Below are positions 46,351 to 59,063 of a stretch of 64,000 nucleotides of DNA, piece by piece. The stretch covers positions 74,169,022 through 74,233,021 of the forward strand of contig OV121081.1 in the NCBI GenBank assembly GCA_921293015.1, read 5' to 3'. A program made the position numbers and the translations under genes. The DNA is from Phorcus lineatus (taxonomy: Eukaryota > Mollusca > Gastropoda > Trochida > Trochidae). The notes beneath the pieces were generated by a model. That model had not been told where the DNA came from. It ran no database searches and saw only the letters and a program-made list of their open reading frames with translations. Each line of letters opens with the position of its first letter. Position 1 is the stretch's first letter.

Positions 46351-49262
46351 CATTCGATGTGGATATGTGCGCTATATCATACCCTAATTATTAAAATCAA
46401 AGCTTCTTCAGGGAATAAATATCTAAAGCATAGCAGTAATCTTTTGTTGCTTATGTACAAATTGACGGCCTTGGCAACAGTGTTTACCAAACATGTCAAG
46501 GCAATCAACAAACGTCTAGTTATCCCAACAACAATCAAATTTAGTCTTATCTTGCTGTGATAGGGTTAGGGATTTATAGTGTTAAGTGCTATTTAACGAT
46601 TGGGAGAAGTCCTGCATGAAATAATCTTCCTTTGTTTATAATTGAGTTGTAATGTCACCAAAATCCCCCAACAATTTCAAGTTAATTTATCATATATTTC
46701 TCCACGTTTTAAAATCCTAGGAACAGTTGTCGTCGAATTGTATGTATTACGAGTGTATGTTAAAGAAAACAGTTTTTATAGTAAAATGTGTTGATAAATA
46801 CAGCTTATATTTTTCGATTTAATATAGAGCGAGAATGAACTAAAACAATGAAAGTACGTACAGCATCGATAACAAAGAAAACAATTGAATAAGACAGCAC
46901 CATCTATAGTAGTCTATCTTGTTGTTGAATGCATTATTTGTGAGCGCAAAAGTTTCCCATTTTATCTTTCAATTGCAATGTTGTTGACTTGAACTATGAT
47001 TCACATCATTTCAAAAGTAGTATATCCTTTTAACGTTGACATATACATTTTATCATTAAACGTAAAGCGGTGTATTGGTTAAAGTCATTCAGAGTAATTG
47101 AATACGACCTCAATGATGAAATCCCCATAAGGTTTAGGTCAGTGAATAGCATCGCTACTCTCAATAGTTTCGGAACACATTCTTTTGTATTATTCATGTC
47201 TCCAGACATTGATTGTAATCCTTATTCGTATTGTTCTGTCTAGGATTAATCAACTTGGATATAATCCTTGGTCTTGTTATATATTTGTAGATAGTACGCA
47301 ACATTTGAATATTGCCGATATCGTAGCACATTAGCATTTAAAGCAACGCTGAAAGAAAAACAGTCTTTCAAACTTAATTTTTTAACCAAATACCTACATA
47401 TTTCCACTCAAGGTGTAATAATCTGAGTGCAGATATTTAGTAATATCGGGATGCATTATTTGTGCGTATTCAATATCGGCGAAATATTTTACTGGGTCAG
47501 CAAACTCTTTTAGGAGAGTTCATCTGTCAGACTTGTCTAGTTTCAATCGATGTATTATTAAGATGTATATCTCGTCAAAATGTGTGCTATTACTCAAAAC
47601 GAAAAGGCTTTGGTTACTTCAAAAGGGTATTTTTCAAAAGGAACTTGAATCACTATACCAGATAATGACAAATAATTGGGAATCAATGACTTTCGAATCA
47701 GTCTGAAATTGTATTTTTAAAACTACGGTTCTTTATTTCATTTGAATTTATATCAAACTTAAAAAGAAATAAATACTATACAGAATAGAATTAAATTACC
47801 GGTCTTTTCACTCGAGTGTAATTGGAGTAATCTAAGCAAAAACTGGATTGATTGGAACGGACAATAAGCTGCATTTGTGATTCACAAAACTGCATAAAAA
47901 TAGAAGAGAACATGGAATAAAATCAGGTTTTTACAGAAGAAGGAATGAGGTTTTCCATCTTACTTTACCACCTACATATACAAGACGCCGAAGATCTTTT
48001 TGTAACTCTTCCCTAGACAATAAGGCTTGTAACATGTTCAATTTGTAGGCTATAAATATTATCAGATGTTGGCTCATGAAAAGCAGTTTATATTGACATT
48101 GTTTTAACACTGCGATCATTTTTGTATTATCATGAATTTTAGTCTCATGAGTATTTTTCAAAATTTAAATACAAGTACAGTGCACCCATGTAATGTCATA
48201 GCATAGCGTTTAAACTTAACCCTATCGATAGTTTACTCCTCTTTTTAATTCTTTCGCCTCTGTAAGATTGAAGAAAATCTCTGTAACTGCAAGTATGAGC
48301 AACCAAATCACATATGAATTGCGACATTCACACATAAGACCTTTCTAAACCAAAACCTTTCCATTTGATTCATACAAAATCAGCGTTGTATGATTAAATA
48401 GCTAATAACCAATCGACTGATCAAAACATCAAAATGAAAAATGAAAAATCAAGCGATTAAATAATGTAGCTTACAAATGCATTGCGTTTAATAAAATGAG
48501 TCAAACTAAAACCTTCGCACATGTTTGACTCAGCAAGAAGTTATTAAGAAACATACATTCTTTCTAGTATTATATGACATCACGATGGCAAAGTAATCAA
48601 TATTATCTGGTACAAATTGTTACCTAAAAAAGGTATAGGAGTGAAAATGGTAATTTGCAAATTTCCAAAGCAGGGTTTCAATAACGCGTACGCGTATGCC
48701 CCAACGTGCAATGTCTGCGAATCCACTGCCATGCGATGCCATAAGAGCACCCCGATGACACAAACTTCCAGCGATATCCGATATCCGTGTGCCAGCGCTA
48801 AAGAGAAACTTCCAAATGAGGTAACTGTTTAATGTCTAACGTTATACTATTGAAAGACAAAGGCCAATGGGGCGTAGCATCCGTAGTAAAATAAAAGCCC
48901 GGGCTTACACATGAATTGTTGGTCAAACATTTTTTTCTGTTATTTTTAGTCAAAAGACAGACGAGAGACTAGAGGGCCAACGCCAATTTCTGGACAGTTT
49001 GTCTCTGTTATGGTAATACCACACTTGGATTTATGGACAGGTCTTATGCGTCTTTCACTTCTTTCACAGCTCTCTCGTTCTGTATAAACCCTGATATTAT
49101 CAGTTTTAAAACAGAACAAGAGATGTGGAAATCATATGTTAGTTTTTAACAACGCTTGGTTTACTACACTATTATCAAAATTCATTCATATATCCAGAGG
49201 TATAATTATTATTTATGTAATGTAGATCTAACGCAAAACTAATCATGTAATGGTTTTTGTTT
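46351..49262. other. Mostly non-coding, one diverged duplicate block
   Basis: 47170-47290 resembles 58565-58660 (TATTATTCATGTCTCCAGACA, then TCTGTCTAGGAT). 48600-49120 is somewhat GC-richer with a 71-codon frame (48617-48832) that has six Cys but no paralogue. Otherwise nothing is recognisable. Confidence 0.4.
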
Positions 49263-49341
49263 ATTTGGTAACCGATTCTGTTGATTAATGTATCATACTA
49301 TGATACATTAAAATATTTATTAAAAGAATCGGTTACCAAAT
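49263..49341. repeat. Nested palindrome
   Basis: The outer perfect 17-bp arms begin ATTTGGTAACCGATTCT (49263-49279) with the complement at 49325-49341. Inside them is a separate perfect 13-bp palindrome, TTAATGTATCATA (49285-49297), with its complement at 49299-49311 around a single C. It would form a two-storey hairpin. It may be a minimal MITE or an end structure of a larger element. Confidence 0.9.
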
Positions 49342-49487
49342 GATACAAGTGGATTATTAATAGTTTATAATATGGTTGCTTTAAAAGTGAATGTGTCAAA
49401 AAAACTATTTCAATTTGTGGATATACTTTATAGAATACTTTATACCAGATCAGTCAATGTTATTTAAGTTTTGAAAAAGTTAGCAAA

Positions 49488-49640
49488 CTCCCTGGAAAAA
49501 CGCAGAAAATCGAGTTCTTATGCATGGATTTTAAAACTTTTCTTGGGGGGCAATGCCCCCAAACCCCCCTAGGGAGTTCGGACGCTTCGCGCCCTCATAT
49601 TGTTTGCCATCACCACCGGGCCTACACATGATTTTCACCT
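49488..49640. repeat. GC-rich islet with G-run/C-run hairpin
   Basis: An abrupt change to GC-rich DNA. TTGGGGGGCAATGCCCCCAA (49542-49561) forms a hairpin, followed by ACCCCCC and then CTTCGCGCCCTC. ACTCCCTGG at the start and AGGGAGTT at 49571-49578 are complementary, so about 90 bp can fold as a unit. I suspect a dispersed repeat but see no second copy in this window. Confidence 0.5.
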
Positions 49641-50228
49641 TGCTACGCGCTTGAGCTTCCATGAAGACTACAATTTCGGGCTCAGAGCTTGACCACGTTT
49701 TCTACAATGTTAATGTTTCCCCCATCATAAAACAATCGATAATGGACATTTCCCAGAAAGTCACACCAGACTTGAGAAAATCATCTTCAAAATTGGTCTT
49801 TTTTTTAAACAACGCTAGGCATGACGTTCGCCACGCAACTTCTTTACTGAGATCTTAATATTACACCAACAAAAACTCTCAAAATTCACATATCTCATGA
49901 CAACGAATTAAATTAAAAGAAACCTGAGGAAAATTGATGCCGACAAAAACGGTCTGTATCGCTAATAGTTGTCACGATAACAGCAGTGTCACTTTGTAGA
50001 AATTGTAACCTGTTTTCCTATCATCATCATGTCGTGACCATAAGAGGTTAAAGTATTATGATTTCATCTTTATTTCACATTGACACATAATACATTATAA
50101 TCATCAACGTTTAGGAAGATTATTGAAACATGTTGTAATTTCGATGATGTCACGTGTCGAATTTTCTTCCAGAATAACAGAGGAACATAATACATGCTGT
50201 TGCTGTAGAGCTTTATTGAAGATGGGGA
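49641..50228. other. Non-coding stretch
   Basis: No gene or repeat is recognised. The 65-codon frame at 49661-49858 has no motif. Confidence 0.4.
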
Positions 50229-50415
50229 GACCGGATAGCGCAATGGTTAGCGCGTTCGGCTGCGGATCAAGAGGTCTGGGCTGCGAATCCCGGAAGGCAG
50301 CCTTGTCTGCAATAGAGAATAGTTTTACATGCAGTGTGGATTGGATGGAATGCTACAATGAATTTCAGCGCAGTACCATCCACGGTTCGTTATTTCTTGC
50401 AGATGCTCGTAGGTT
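50229..50415 (+). mobile_element. tRNA-derived SINE, copy 2
   Basis: The head (50229-50305) resembles a tRNA: A box ATAGCGCAATGGTTAGCGCG, an anticodon-arm-like TTCGGCTGCGGATCAAGAGG, and a B box region GGGCTGCGAATCCC. The anticodon arm suggests a tRNA-Arg-type origin, tentatively. The body (GAATGCTACAATGAATTTCA, then CAGTACCATCCACGGTTC) matches copy 1 at 42836. It is not a functional tRNA gene because the acceptor ends do not pair and a SINE body follows. Confidence 0.8.
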
Positions 50416-50621
50416 TCAGCGCAATGCATAACCACAAGAGTGTTGCGGGCCCCCGCCCAAGCAATAACACTGGTCAACACATTGTGCACTCGCCACCTTA
50501 CGTCATAGGAATGTGACCTCTTTCTAACAGGTCATTCTGTTTTGAAAGCTTGTCGGACCAGTATCAGCAGCAGAAGAGGATTGATTGATGATATTGACAA
50601 AATTACTTATCTTATAATTAG

Positions 50622-51133
50622 ATATTTTACATAAGTGTACCTACTATATATTATCTGAAAGGGCAACTTTGAAGATGTTTCGACATACGTTACCTTAGAG
50701 TTCATTATATAGATTATATGAAAGGGCCTCTTTGAAGACGCGGTCATATTTTACATTAGGGTACCCACTATAGGTATTACAAAGGGGCACTTTAAAGACC
50801 TGAAGACATACTTTACATTAAATACATACCATAGGTTATCACAAAGGGAAATGTTGAAGTCGCGTAGATATATTTTACATTAGAGTACATACAATTGGTT
50901 ATCGTGAAGGGTCACTTGCACTTTGATGAAGGGTAGACATATTTTACATTCGAGTACCTACTATAGGTTATCACAAAATCCCACTTTGAAGGCGGGTAGA
51001 CATATTTTGCATTAGAGTACCGCATATGGGTTATCACAAAGGGTCACTTTAAAGACGTGAAGACATATTTTACATTAGAGTACATACTATAGGTTTTCAC
51101 AAAGGTCATTTTGAAGATATGTAAAAATATATT
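50622..51133. repeat. Minisatellite, about 8 copies of a ~63-bp unit
   Basis: Unit landmarks recur in order: CATATTTTACATTAGAGTAC, then CTATAGGTTATCACAAAGGG, then CACTTTGAAGACG. ATTTTAC-type starts occur at about 50624, 50688, 50750, 50810, 50871, 50940, 51003 and 51065. Copies differ by substitutions and small indels, so the array is old. No coding role. Confidence 0.9.
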
Positions 51134-52000
51134 CACATGAACATTGCTCTAATATGATAATGTATATTAGACAAGACAACAAATGTATTTTTTGTCTGCA
51201 TTTTATGGAAATTAATATGACATTACAGAATCATATCACAAATATATTTATGCAAAGCACTGGTTATTCAATAGATACGAGTCAGGACAGCGCGTAATAC
51301 CATGATTTTATTGTCATAAGTAATGAATATCAAATGAAAAACATCTATGAGAGTCATCCATGTACATGATATAATTTTGTTTACTCATATTAAAGAACAA
51401 CACTGCAGATGCTTTATCTTTACATAAATTATATGTAGTGTCCTAAGAACCTGTGTAACGGAAACCCTGCCATGATGAGGAGTATCTTCTGCATTTAGAA
51501 AGCCAGTGATCTTGGAACCTGAATACATTCCATACAAGTTGAAATCATTTCATGAAATAACATTAACATCGTGAATCGTGATAGCCTCCTGCAATAAAAC
51601 AAGATGGGAACTGGCATGGTCTGATGGTAAAATCTGGAAAGTCTGCCTTATCTCTCATGTGATAAGTTCTCTTTCTCCTGTTTACATATTCTTAGCTATT
51701 TGAGAGTATCATTTGAAGCTTATGTAACCCTGTGACCCCCTGATATTGGCCACAAACGACCATGCCCTAAAAGCTTACATGTTTTTTCCCATGACCACAC
51801 GAGCGTGAAACCAGAATAATTGTTTAGCTTTACTAATGTAATTATGATTTCTAGATGTGGAGAACATGTGAAGTCAAATAAGGTTTTAAACGTATATAAG
51901 CCTTAACCTTGGGCATCTGAGACCCGAAAGCGTCTTTAACATTCGTAGAAATCGTAGTTTTGGTTTCAGAAAATCTAGATTCCATGCAAATCCTATAACA
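51134..52000. other. Non-coding stretch
   Basis: Nothing recognisable between the minisatellite and the mariner element. Confidence 0.5.
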
Positions 52001-52002
52001 TA

Positions 52003-53290
52003 CCAGGTGATGTCAAAAAGTTTCAATTATCACAGACACATATCAAAGGTACAAACTTTATTTTGTTCTCATGTCTTTAAGACTTCTCTACATATTCACT
52101 ATCCAGAGATACACATTTTACCCATCGCTTCTTGACCTTGCGCAGACCATCTGAATAGAAAACCCCTGATTTCATGGAAAACGAAACCTCCACCTCTCGA
52201 ATGATGTCATTGGTGTCCTCAAAACGACGTCCATGAAGTGGAATTTTCATCTTGAGGAACAAGAAGAAGTCAATTGGTGCAAGATTGGGTGAATAAGGGG
52301 GATGCGGTAAAATTTCAAAGCCACATCGCCGTGCCTCTACAGCAGCTGCTTGACAAGTGTGAGCTTGGGCATTTTCAGCTAACAGGCGTTCACCTTTGGT
52401 GATCATACCGCGGCGCTTCTGTTTAATGGCATCTCGTAACTTGCTCAGCAGGTTGCAGTAATAAGCTCCAGTAGTGGTCTGACCCTTAGCTAGATAATCC
52501 GTCAAGATGACTCCACGACAATCTTAAAAAACAGACACCATGACCTTTCCTGAAGACTTTTGCACCTTGGCCTTTTCGGGAGATGGTGACGTAGCATGCT
52601 TCCACTCTTTGCTCATCTCTTTTGTCTCAGCATGATATTGATAGACCCAGCATTTATCCATGGTAACAAGACGTTTGAAGAAATCCTCTTCGTCTTGTTC
52701 CAGTAGCTCCAATGACGTGTCCCTTCGATTCTGTGTTTGCAATGGCGTCAGTAAGTGAGGAACCCATCGTGCTGACACTTTGGACATATACAATTGGTTA
52801 TGGAGTATGTTCCATGCACTGCCATAACTCAGACCTGTTTCATGCATTATCATTTGTAGAGTTACGCGGCGATCTTCTTGAACCAGCGTCTCAACCTTCT
52901 TTATGACATCCATATCATCAGTAAGTGAGGGGCGTCCACTTCTTGGTTCATCTGCGAGGGACATGTGGCCTGTTTGGAAATTCCTTTTCCATCTCAAAAT
53001 AGTGTCATAGGATATAGGCTGTCATTGTCACAAACAGATTTCATCTCATCATGTATTTGACGTGCATTATAGCCCTTTAAATGTAAAAACTTAATTGCAC
53101 TGCACACCTCAATTTTATCCATAATAGGGGGCACTGTGTTATTTGGTCAACAGACGTAAAACTGGCTGTCGCGAAAAAAACTATTGTTGACCCAGGAACT
53201 AGACAAGGATCACTTATGCGACAGTGACCATTTGGTCCGTATTCACCTGTACATTCTTTGTGATAATTGAAACTTTTTTATATCCCCTCG
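52003..53290 (-). mobile_element. Complete mariner-type transposon
   Basis: 1288 bp bounded by 31-bp terminal inverted repeats (52003-52033 and 53260-53290) that agree at 27 positions; the shared inner part is AAAAAGTTTCAATTATCAC. TA dinucleotides at 52001-52002 and 53291-53292 are the expected target duplication. Length, termini and the single transposase frame all fit the mariner family. Both ends are present, so it could still be moved by an active relative, but its own gene is dead. Confidence 0.95.
52077..53122 (-). pseudogene. Mariner transposase, inactivated
   Basis: Reads from ATG at 53120-53122 (MDKIEVCSAIKFLHLKG, the N-terminal helix-turn-helix region) through a DEPRSGRPS hook, MDKCWVYQYHAETKE with the first catalytic Asp (codon 52656-52658), to HPPYSPNLAPIDFF with the third Asp (52269-52271), and ends EYVEKS at 52077. 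Spacing between second and third acidic positions is 34 residues, the DD34D pattern. The second catalytic position is Glu (52374-52376) where family members have Asp. One frameshift near 53010-53020 and an in-frame TAA at 52524-52526, where a Trp codon is usual, inactivate it. The plus-strand frame at 52712-52906 is a shadow. Confidence 0.9.
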
Positions 53291-53292
53291 TA

Positions 53293-54450
53293 ATAATATC
53301 ACTTTTATAGATTTAAAAACAAAATTCTATCATTTTAAGAATCCTAACATTGTGAATGCTTCCCTGGGCCTCTTGGACAATAGACGAAAGTTCATAAAAG
53401 TTGCATGTCTACAGTAAGGGACATTAAGGGCACTCCAATGAGACATGTCAATCATTTCAAACATCGTTAACAGGAACTGTCATCATTATGAGTGCGGTAA
53501 CTATGAAAATAGTTGTCTGAAAAGTACGTTTGACAGTGAATTGCCCACTTAGACATGGGTTACATTGACAAAGAATCAGAAATGAGAAAGTCATAGTTGG
53601 GACTTAAGATACTACCAATGATCCAAATATTTGACCAGTCTGCTTAAGATAATTTTTATAATCAGTATTTTTGTAACATAATCAATGCATAGGCATTGTA
53701 TGGAGTCGCTTTAGAATGATGTGGGCCATCTATGACTACTGATAATAGCAGTTTTGATTGTGGCCAAACCAAAGTAAATATCCATCTGCCAGTATTGTAT
53801 CATTGGTTGCTTATTATTGACACCAATATTATTTCCATTTTTTAATCGACAATTTTTAAGTTGCCATTGTCCTTTTGATAACGACAAGTCCAGATACCAC
53901 GTTGTGCACATATTGTAGACTGAGTGTGAAGTACCCCTTGTGTTATTATGATTACCTATATGTCTGGTAAAACTGATATACCTCATTGGTCAATCACATC
54001 ATATGATATCATTTCATGTTAACTGAAATGGCAATATCATCTCATTGGGTAAATTAATCATGGTGTCTGCGTTATCCTGACCGAGGCTAACTTATCTGGT
54101 AAACATTAGATCACCCGACGATTTCACTGTGAGGCAAAGGGATGCATTTGATTGTGATATGTAAAGATTGATTCATGGATGGGTGGTCGATATCAGACGT
54201 AGCTTCGAGGTAGTGTCTTGATTCAACAACTTATTACCACTGACAATGCTGTACAGATAAATGAATTTCCCAATATCAACTTATAACAAAAGCAGTGTTA
54301 CAAACTACCGCGTGTGCTGCAAATGGGTGTAAATAATCGATAGGGTCATGTGGATGTCACTTAGTAAATTTGTTTTTGCAAGTGTACCTACATGTATATA
54401 GAGAAATCTTTAGGCAAATACCACGTGTGAAGGATATCTGACGACTGTCG
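53293..54450. other. Non-coding stretch
   Basis: No gene recognised; the 91-codon minus-strand frame at 53711-53986 has no motif. Confidence 0.45.
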
Positions 54451-54488
54451 ATGTAGTTATCCTCTACTCATGTAGTTATCCTCTACTC
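54451..54488. repeat. 19-bp direct tandem duplication
   Basis: ATGTAGTTATCCTCTACTC occurs twice in a row (54451-54469, 54470-54488) with no mismatch. Confidence 0.9.
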
Positions 54489-54700
54489 GTTCTATGGCTA
54501 TAAATACATAGCAGTGATAATTAATTTGTTTTAAGCTAATAATTATATATTTAACAAGTTTAACAGATAAGAAATGTTTTGAGAAAACGACGTCTTGTTT
54601 TGTAAAATGAACTCGACGTTTCGGCGTGTCGGTGTTTTTATTTTAAAAATAATATAACCTTAAACGTTTGAACCGTTCTAGGCCAATTGATAAAGAAATT

Positions 54701-54894
<194 letters not shown>

Positions 54895-55053
54895 AGAGAT
54901 TGATTCTTTATTTCCTCCAGAAATAACCGTGGATTACAAAATTACAGTATAAGGTAATATACATTAAGCATTAATATGTACACTATTTACAAGCATACAT
55001 AAGTTCATGAGCACATATAATTCAAACTATGTACCAGTTCAGGAGATATAGAG

Positions 55054-55194
55054 AATACTAAACGACGTCCCGTTTAATAACATATTTATTAAACGAGTGT
55101 GTGGTTTGGTATTTAACGAGCGAAAGCGAGTTAGATACCGATACCATTCACGAGTTTCATAAAAATGTAATTATACGGGACTGAGTTTAGTATT
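55054..55194. mobile_element. MITE-like foldback with GAGCGAAAGCGAG centre
   Basis: Outer arms AATACTAAACGACGTCCCGT (55054) and its imperfect complement ending TAGTATT (55194). At the centre is a hairpin, GGTATTTAACGAGCG and GCGAGTTAGATACC. The layout is like 14823-15001: long AT-rich arms around a compact GAG..CGAG hairpin. Confidence 0.7.
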
Positions 55195-55275
55195 TTATTT
55201 ATTACTCGCTGAATTATATCAAAGAAAATCATGAAAATCGCCGGGATAGCCTTTGTCGCTGCGCCGCTTACATTG

Positions 55276-55350
55276 TGACGTCATGCTAAACGATTGTGAC
55301 GTCATGTGACGTCAATCAACACGCGATGTTATTACACAATGTGTAATAAC
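55276..55350. promoter_or_regulatory. Three CRE-like sites and a palindrome
   Basis: TGACGTCA at 55276-55283, 55297-55304 and 55307-55314, in a locally GC-rich patch. They are followed by a perfect 11-bp-arm palindrome, GTTATTACACA A TGTGTAATAAC (55328-55350). The same foldback-then-CRE order occurs at 14823-15106, so the sites may belong to the repeat and not to a host promoter. Confidence 0.45.
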
Positions 55351-58300
55351 TTTGTAGATTTATTAAACGGTGGTATCTTCAACGGGAGAGTAATAAATGT
55401 TTTTAGTTCATAAACATGCAAAGAAAAGCGTATAAGAATACTTTCATACAATGTTGAATCAAAAGAGTGATAAAAGAGGTTTTGGGCTCCGAAGAGAAAT
55501 AAAAGCATGTCTACTTCTTCTTGCATTTCAAACATAACATATGTTTCAACATCAAGTTTATCTATTATGTATGTAATTTATTTCTCTGTTGTTTGAGATT
55601 TTCACAGTGAGTCAAAGGTGTTGTTGTTACAAAGAACACGCTCTTTTGATATTGTGCATCTTGACGAAATTTTGACACATAATTGAAGTGAATATTTATA
55701 TAGAGGATATTTATAGGCTAATTGCCATAAAACATGGTAAGACAATTTGGTATGAATCAACAGGTTGCCTGTTGATGTTTGTACATGTGTCCACGCGTCC
55801 GTCCATCCTTCCGTCGAACTTAGAAAATGATTGTCAGAATGTAACAAAACTTAACAATTGTAATAACTATTCGTAGATGTGCCATTTACTGTGTTTCAGT
55901 CCCTAATGTGCATAATTCATAAAAAAATGAAATTGCTTTTTCGTTCAATTTGGTTCTACTTATTACTCTAAATCGAAATTGAAATGTAAAGAAACTTGAC
56001 AATTTTGACCTTATGCAACTTCTGTATCTAAAGCGTATGTGGCCATTAGTGTGAGCGGAGGTATATGAGTGAGCTGTGCTCAGCAATGCTCCTGTTTTGT
56101 CAAGCACATAAACATCATTCAAGATCCGAAGTGCCACCTTCATTCCGAATGGTTTTTGTAACTCACAGTGTGGATGAATGCTTTATTTGAGTTATAGGGC
56201 CATTATATGTGTACCGCGCATGAAGACATACAATAGTTACCCGGGCGTTGAATATTACATTTACTTAACATTAGAACATTGTAAGTGCTATGTAATACGT
56301 AACCCTTTGACAAAGGAATTACATATCTTCCAAACCAGAAAGACATATTTCTCAAATATTGCAAAACGCGGAACAAAATGACATCGAAAACTTTTTAAGA
56401 GTCGCATAAGAGTGATAATATCGAGGAAGGAGGTTGACGCGAAATTTACACTTCTTTTCTCATTAGCGAAACGGTTTAAAAATGTTCCGTTTGGGTGAAA
56501 GGCTGTTAGAAATATTGGGAGCATCAGATGAAAATATAGCAGTTGCTGAATGTAATTGTCAAATAGGAAAAGTTTCAACAAGACCTTTTAGACCAAATCA
56601 ATATTCCTTTAATTGACATATTCATGATGAATTTGTGTTTAGTGTCGTTTTCTTTCTATACTTTAGATTTTTTGAATTTGAAAGCAGTTCCACAATATGT
56701 TATAAATTCCAATATAAATACAAAATAGTTTAAAAATCATATAGAGACGGAATAAATATCACATGTTTAAAGAAAAATATTAAATTGAAATGTCAGATAG
56801 TAATACAGATCCCATTTAAGAAACTCAATTCCTAAATTATAAGTTTATAACCCACAATCTCAACAAACTGAAATTTAACAGCTATTTACGATTGTGGGAG
56901 TTACTGTTCATTATGATTGTGAGTGTAAAATGACAACTGATGGCTCCATTATTACAACGGCATCACCCTGGCACTTTAGGGTCAACAATGCTACTTTCCT
57001 TTGTACAAAAGGACTCGCAAATCCTAATAAAAAATCAATCATAAATCAGTAAGTTGAGTATCCCCGAATTTCATCTTAGCATGAATGCGTTTACACTGTT
57101 AAACAAGTCGCACGTTCCTATGAATATGATTTATTAAACTGAATGGTGTAATAGAAATGTGCAGAATTTTCTGAATGGTACCGTAGCCCAAAAATTACAC
57201 AATAAACCGCAAAGGTGGTGGGCTGCCTTGTCCCCAACCAGTAAGGTTAAATCTATATCGGAATGTTAAAACCGATCTTATCATTAAACACATCTTTCAA
57301 TGAAGCTATTGGCTGGTAAGTTGAGTATTGCTTTTTGGTATTGAACATGAACCCGTTATAATGGATGCCAACATCAAAAGAAGTGTTTGAAACAGCGTAA
57401 AGTATGTTTTCATCGAAGAGCCAACACTTGCAACAACTTATTCTATTCTCTGACAGAAACTAACACTTAAAAGAAGTATTGATTATTTTTCTCACGATCT
57501 GTATATGTAAGTTGATATACTGTACATGATTTTGTAATTTTACAGGAAAAAAGTTATATTTTATCTATTTTCACCAGTTGAATAGAAGGTGTATAGATAC
57601 TTGCATAACGGCACTCTGTAGATAACGGCATATAGGTTTGGTCCTAAGGAGTGCAGTTTAGAAGAGCGTTCATGTTAGTATGGAATATATTTGAATGAAC
57701 TAACTTTGAAGTACAATACTTTACATCGGGCGTATAGTTACATATGCAAAGAGAACGTTGTGTGTCAGGTAATTAACACGTCAGCCAAAAAACAAAACAA
57801 TGATCTAAGTATGTGTGACCACTGCCTTTTAAAGATGAGAGATAGGTTCATAGGCATACCTAAAGTCCAGACACATTAAGAAGATTAAAGTGGTTATTAT
57901 TTTATAGAATAATGTAGACATTGCATCACCGACAAGCTAATAAATAAAAAATGAGTATATCGAATGGTAAAGATTTTGTATTTGATCTCCAAATGCCAAC
58001 TATGTGAAAGGTAAATTTTCGCCAATAAATTTAGTTAGCTTGATGTGTTTACAAAATGAATATTTCCCTGATTATTAATCGTATACAAGTTTCGGTAAAT
58101 GAAATCGAATAACGTCAAATAAACATGAAACTAAAAACTTATACAGTGTTTTCATACAATTTGATTGACAAGTGAATTAGAACTTCTACGTCATCAGATC
58201 AGTAACGTTGCATGCGTGCATCTGTTCTTTCTTTTATAAGTTCTGTATTTGACATGTTGGTGTTAAATCACTGCAACAAAGGACATTCTGTAATAAGATC

Positions 58301-59063
58301 TTACTCGGGAAAAATGTTCGATCGTATATGGTTTTAAGATGCTGAATTCTCTTTGAGTTGAAATCATGTGGTTTTAGCTATGCTCGTTTGAAGTTATTGA
58401 ATTGAAGTAAGTGTATCTGAACTTTGGGACGCACTTTTGAGTTATTTAGACGATATATTGATAACTGGACGAAATGGAATGAAACCAAACTTGATAGTCT
58501 CTATAGGCCACAATAGGATGAGTATTTAGTTTTGTAAAATGGGGACGTAGTTTGGTTATGTAGATCCCGTTTGCATTATTCATTTCTCCAGACAACGAAT
58601 GTATCTATCATTTATAGGGTTTTGTCTAGGATCGATTGAGTCTTTACAACGCAGGAGTGAGCCACGCAACAGTGTTAAGTGGATATTCAGATCTACAGAA
58701 TTGGTTCCCTGCACTGGGTTTTACATCTAAAGACAAAACATAAAACAAGAACAATTGACTATTTAGCTAATCTGGCTATTATAACAAATATCATAGAATG
58801 AAAAAAGCAAAACATAAAACATTTCCATAGAGCAGTTATTAGTGTCTAACGAAACTCAATTATCTGCATTGCCATTTTGGCCATAGAGTTTGCACTAGAG
58901 ATAAAATATCTGTATCATTTTCATCACAACTGTTTAAGACAAAATATTTTCTGAAGGGTTTGTTGCTGAGGTCCTTATTGTGGATCAACATGGTAACCAA
59001 TTTTAAAAGTTACTATTTTGGGGAATTACAGGAAAATTGGTTCTTTGTAAGGGCCATATGTTT
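55351..59063. other. Non-coding stretch
   Basis: No gene or complete element found. 58565-58660 resembles 47170-47290. Open frames at 55602-55876, 56178-56581 and 57691-57879 lack motifs. Confidence 0.45.

Noticed and set aside
50229..50305. Functional tRNA gene (tRNA-Arg-like)
   Set aside because: Acceptor ends do not pair, the T arm is imperfect, and a SINE body shared with 42836 follows directly.
50622..51133. CRISPR array
   Set aside because: Whole units repeat without unique spacers, copies are degenerate, and the DNA is eukaryotic.
52712..52906. Plus-strand 64-codon gene
   Set aside because: Antisense shadow of the mariner transposase.
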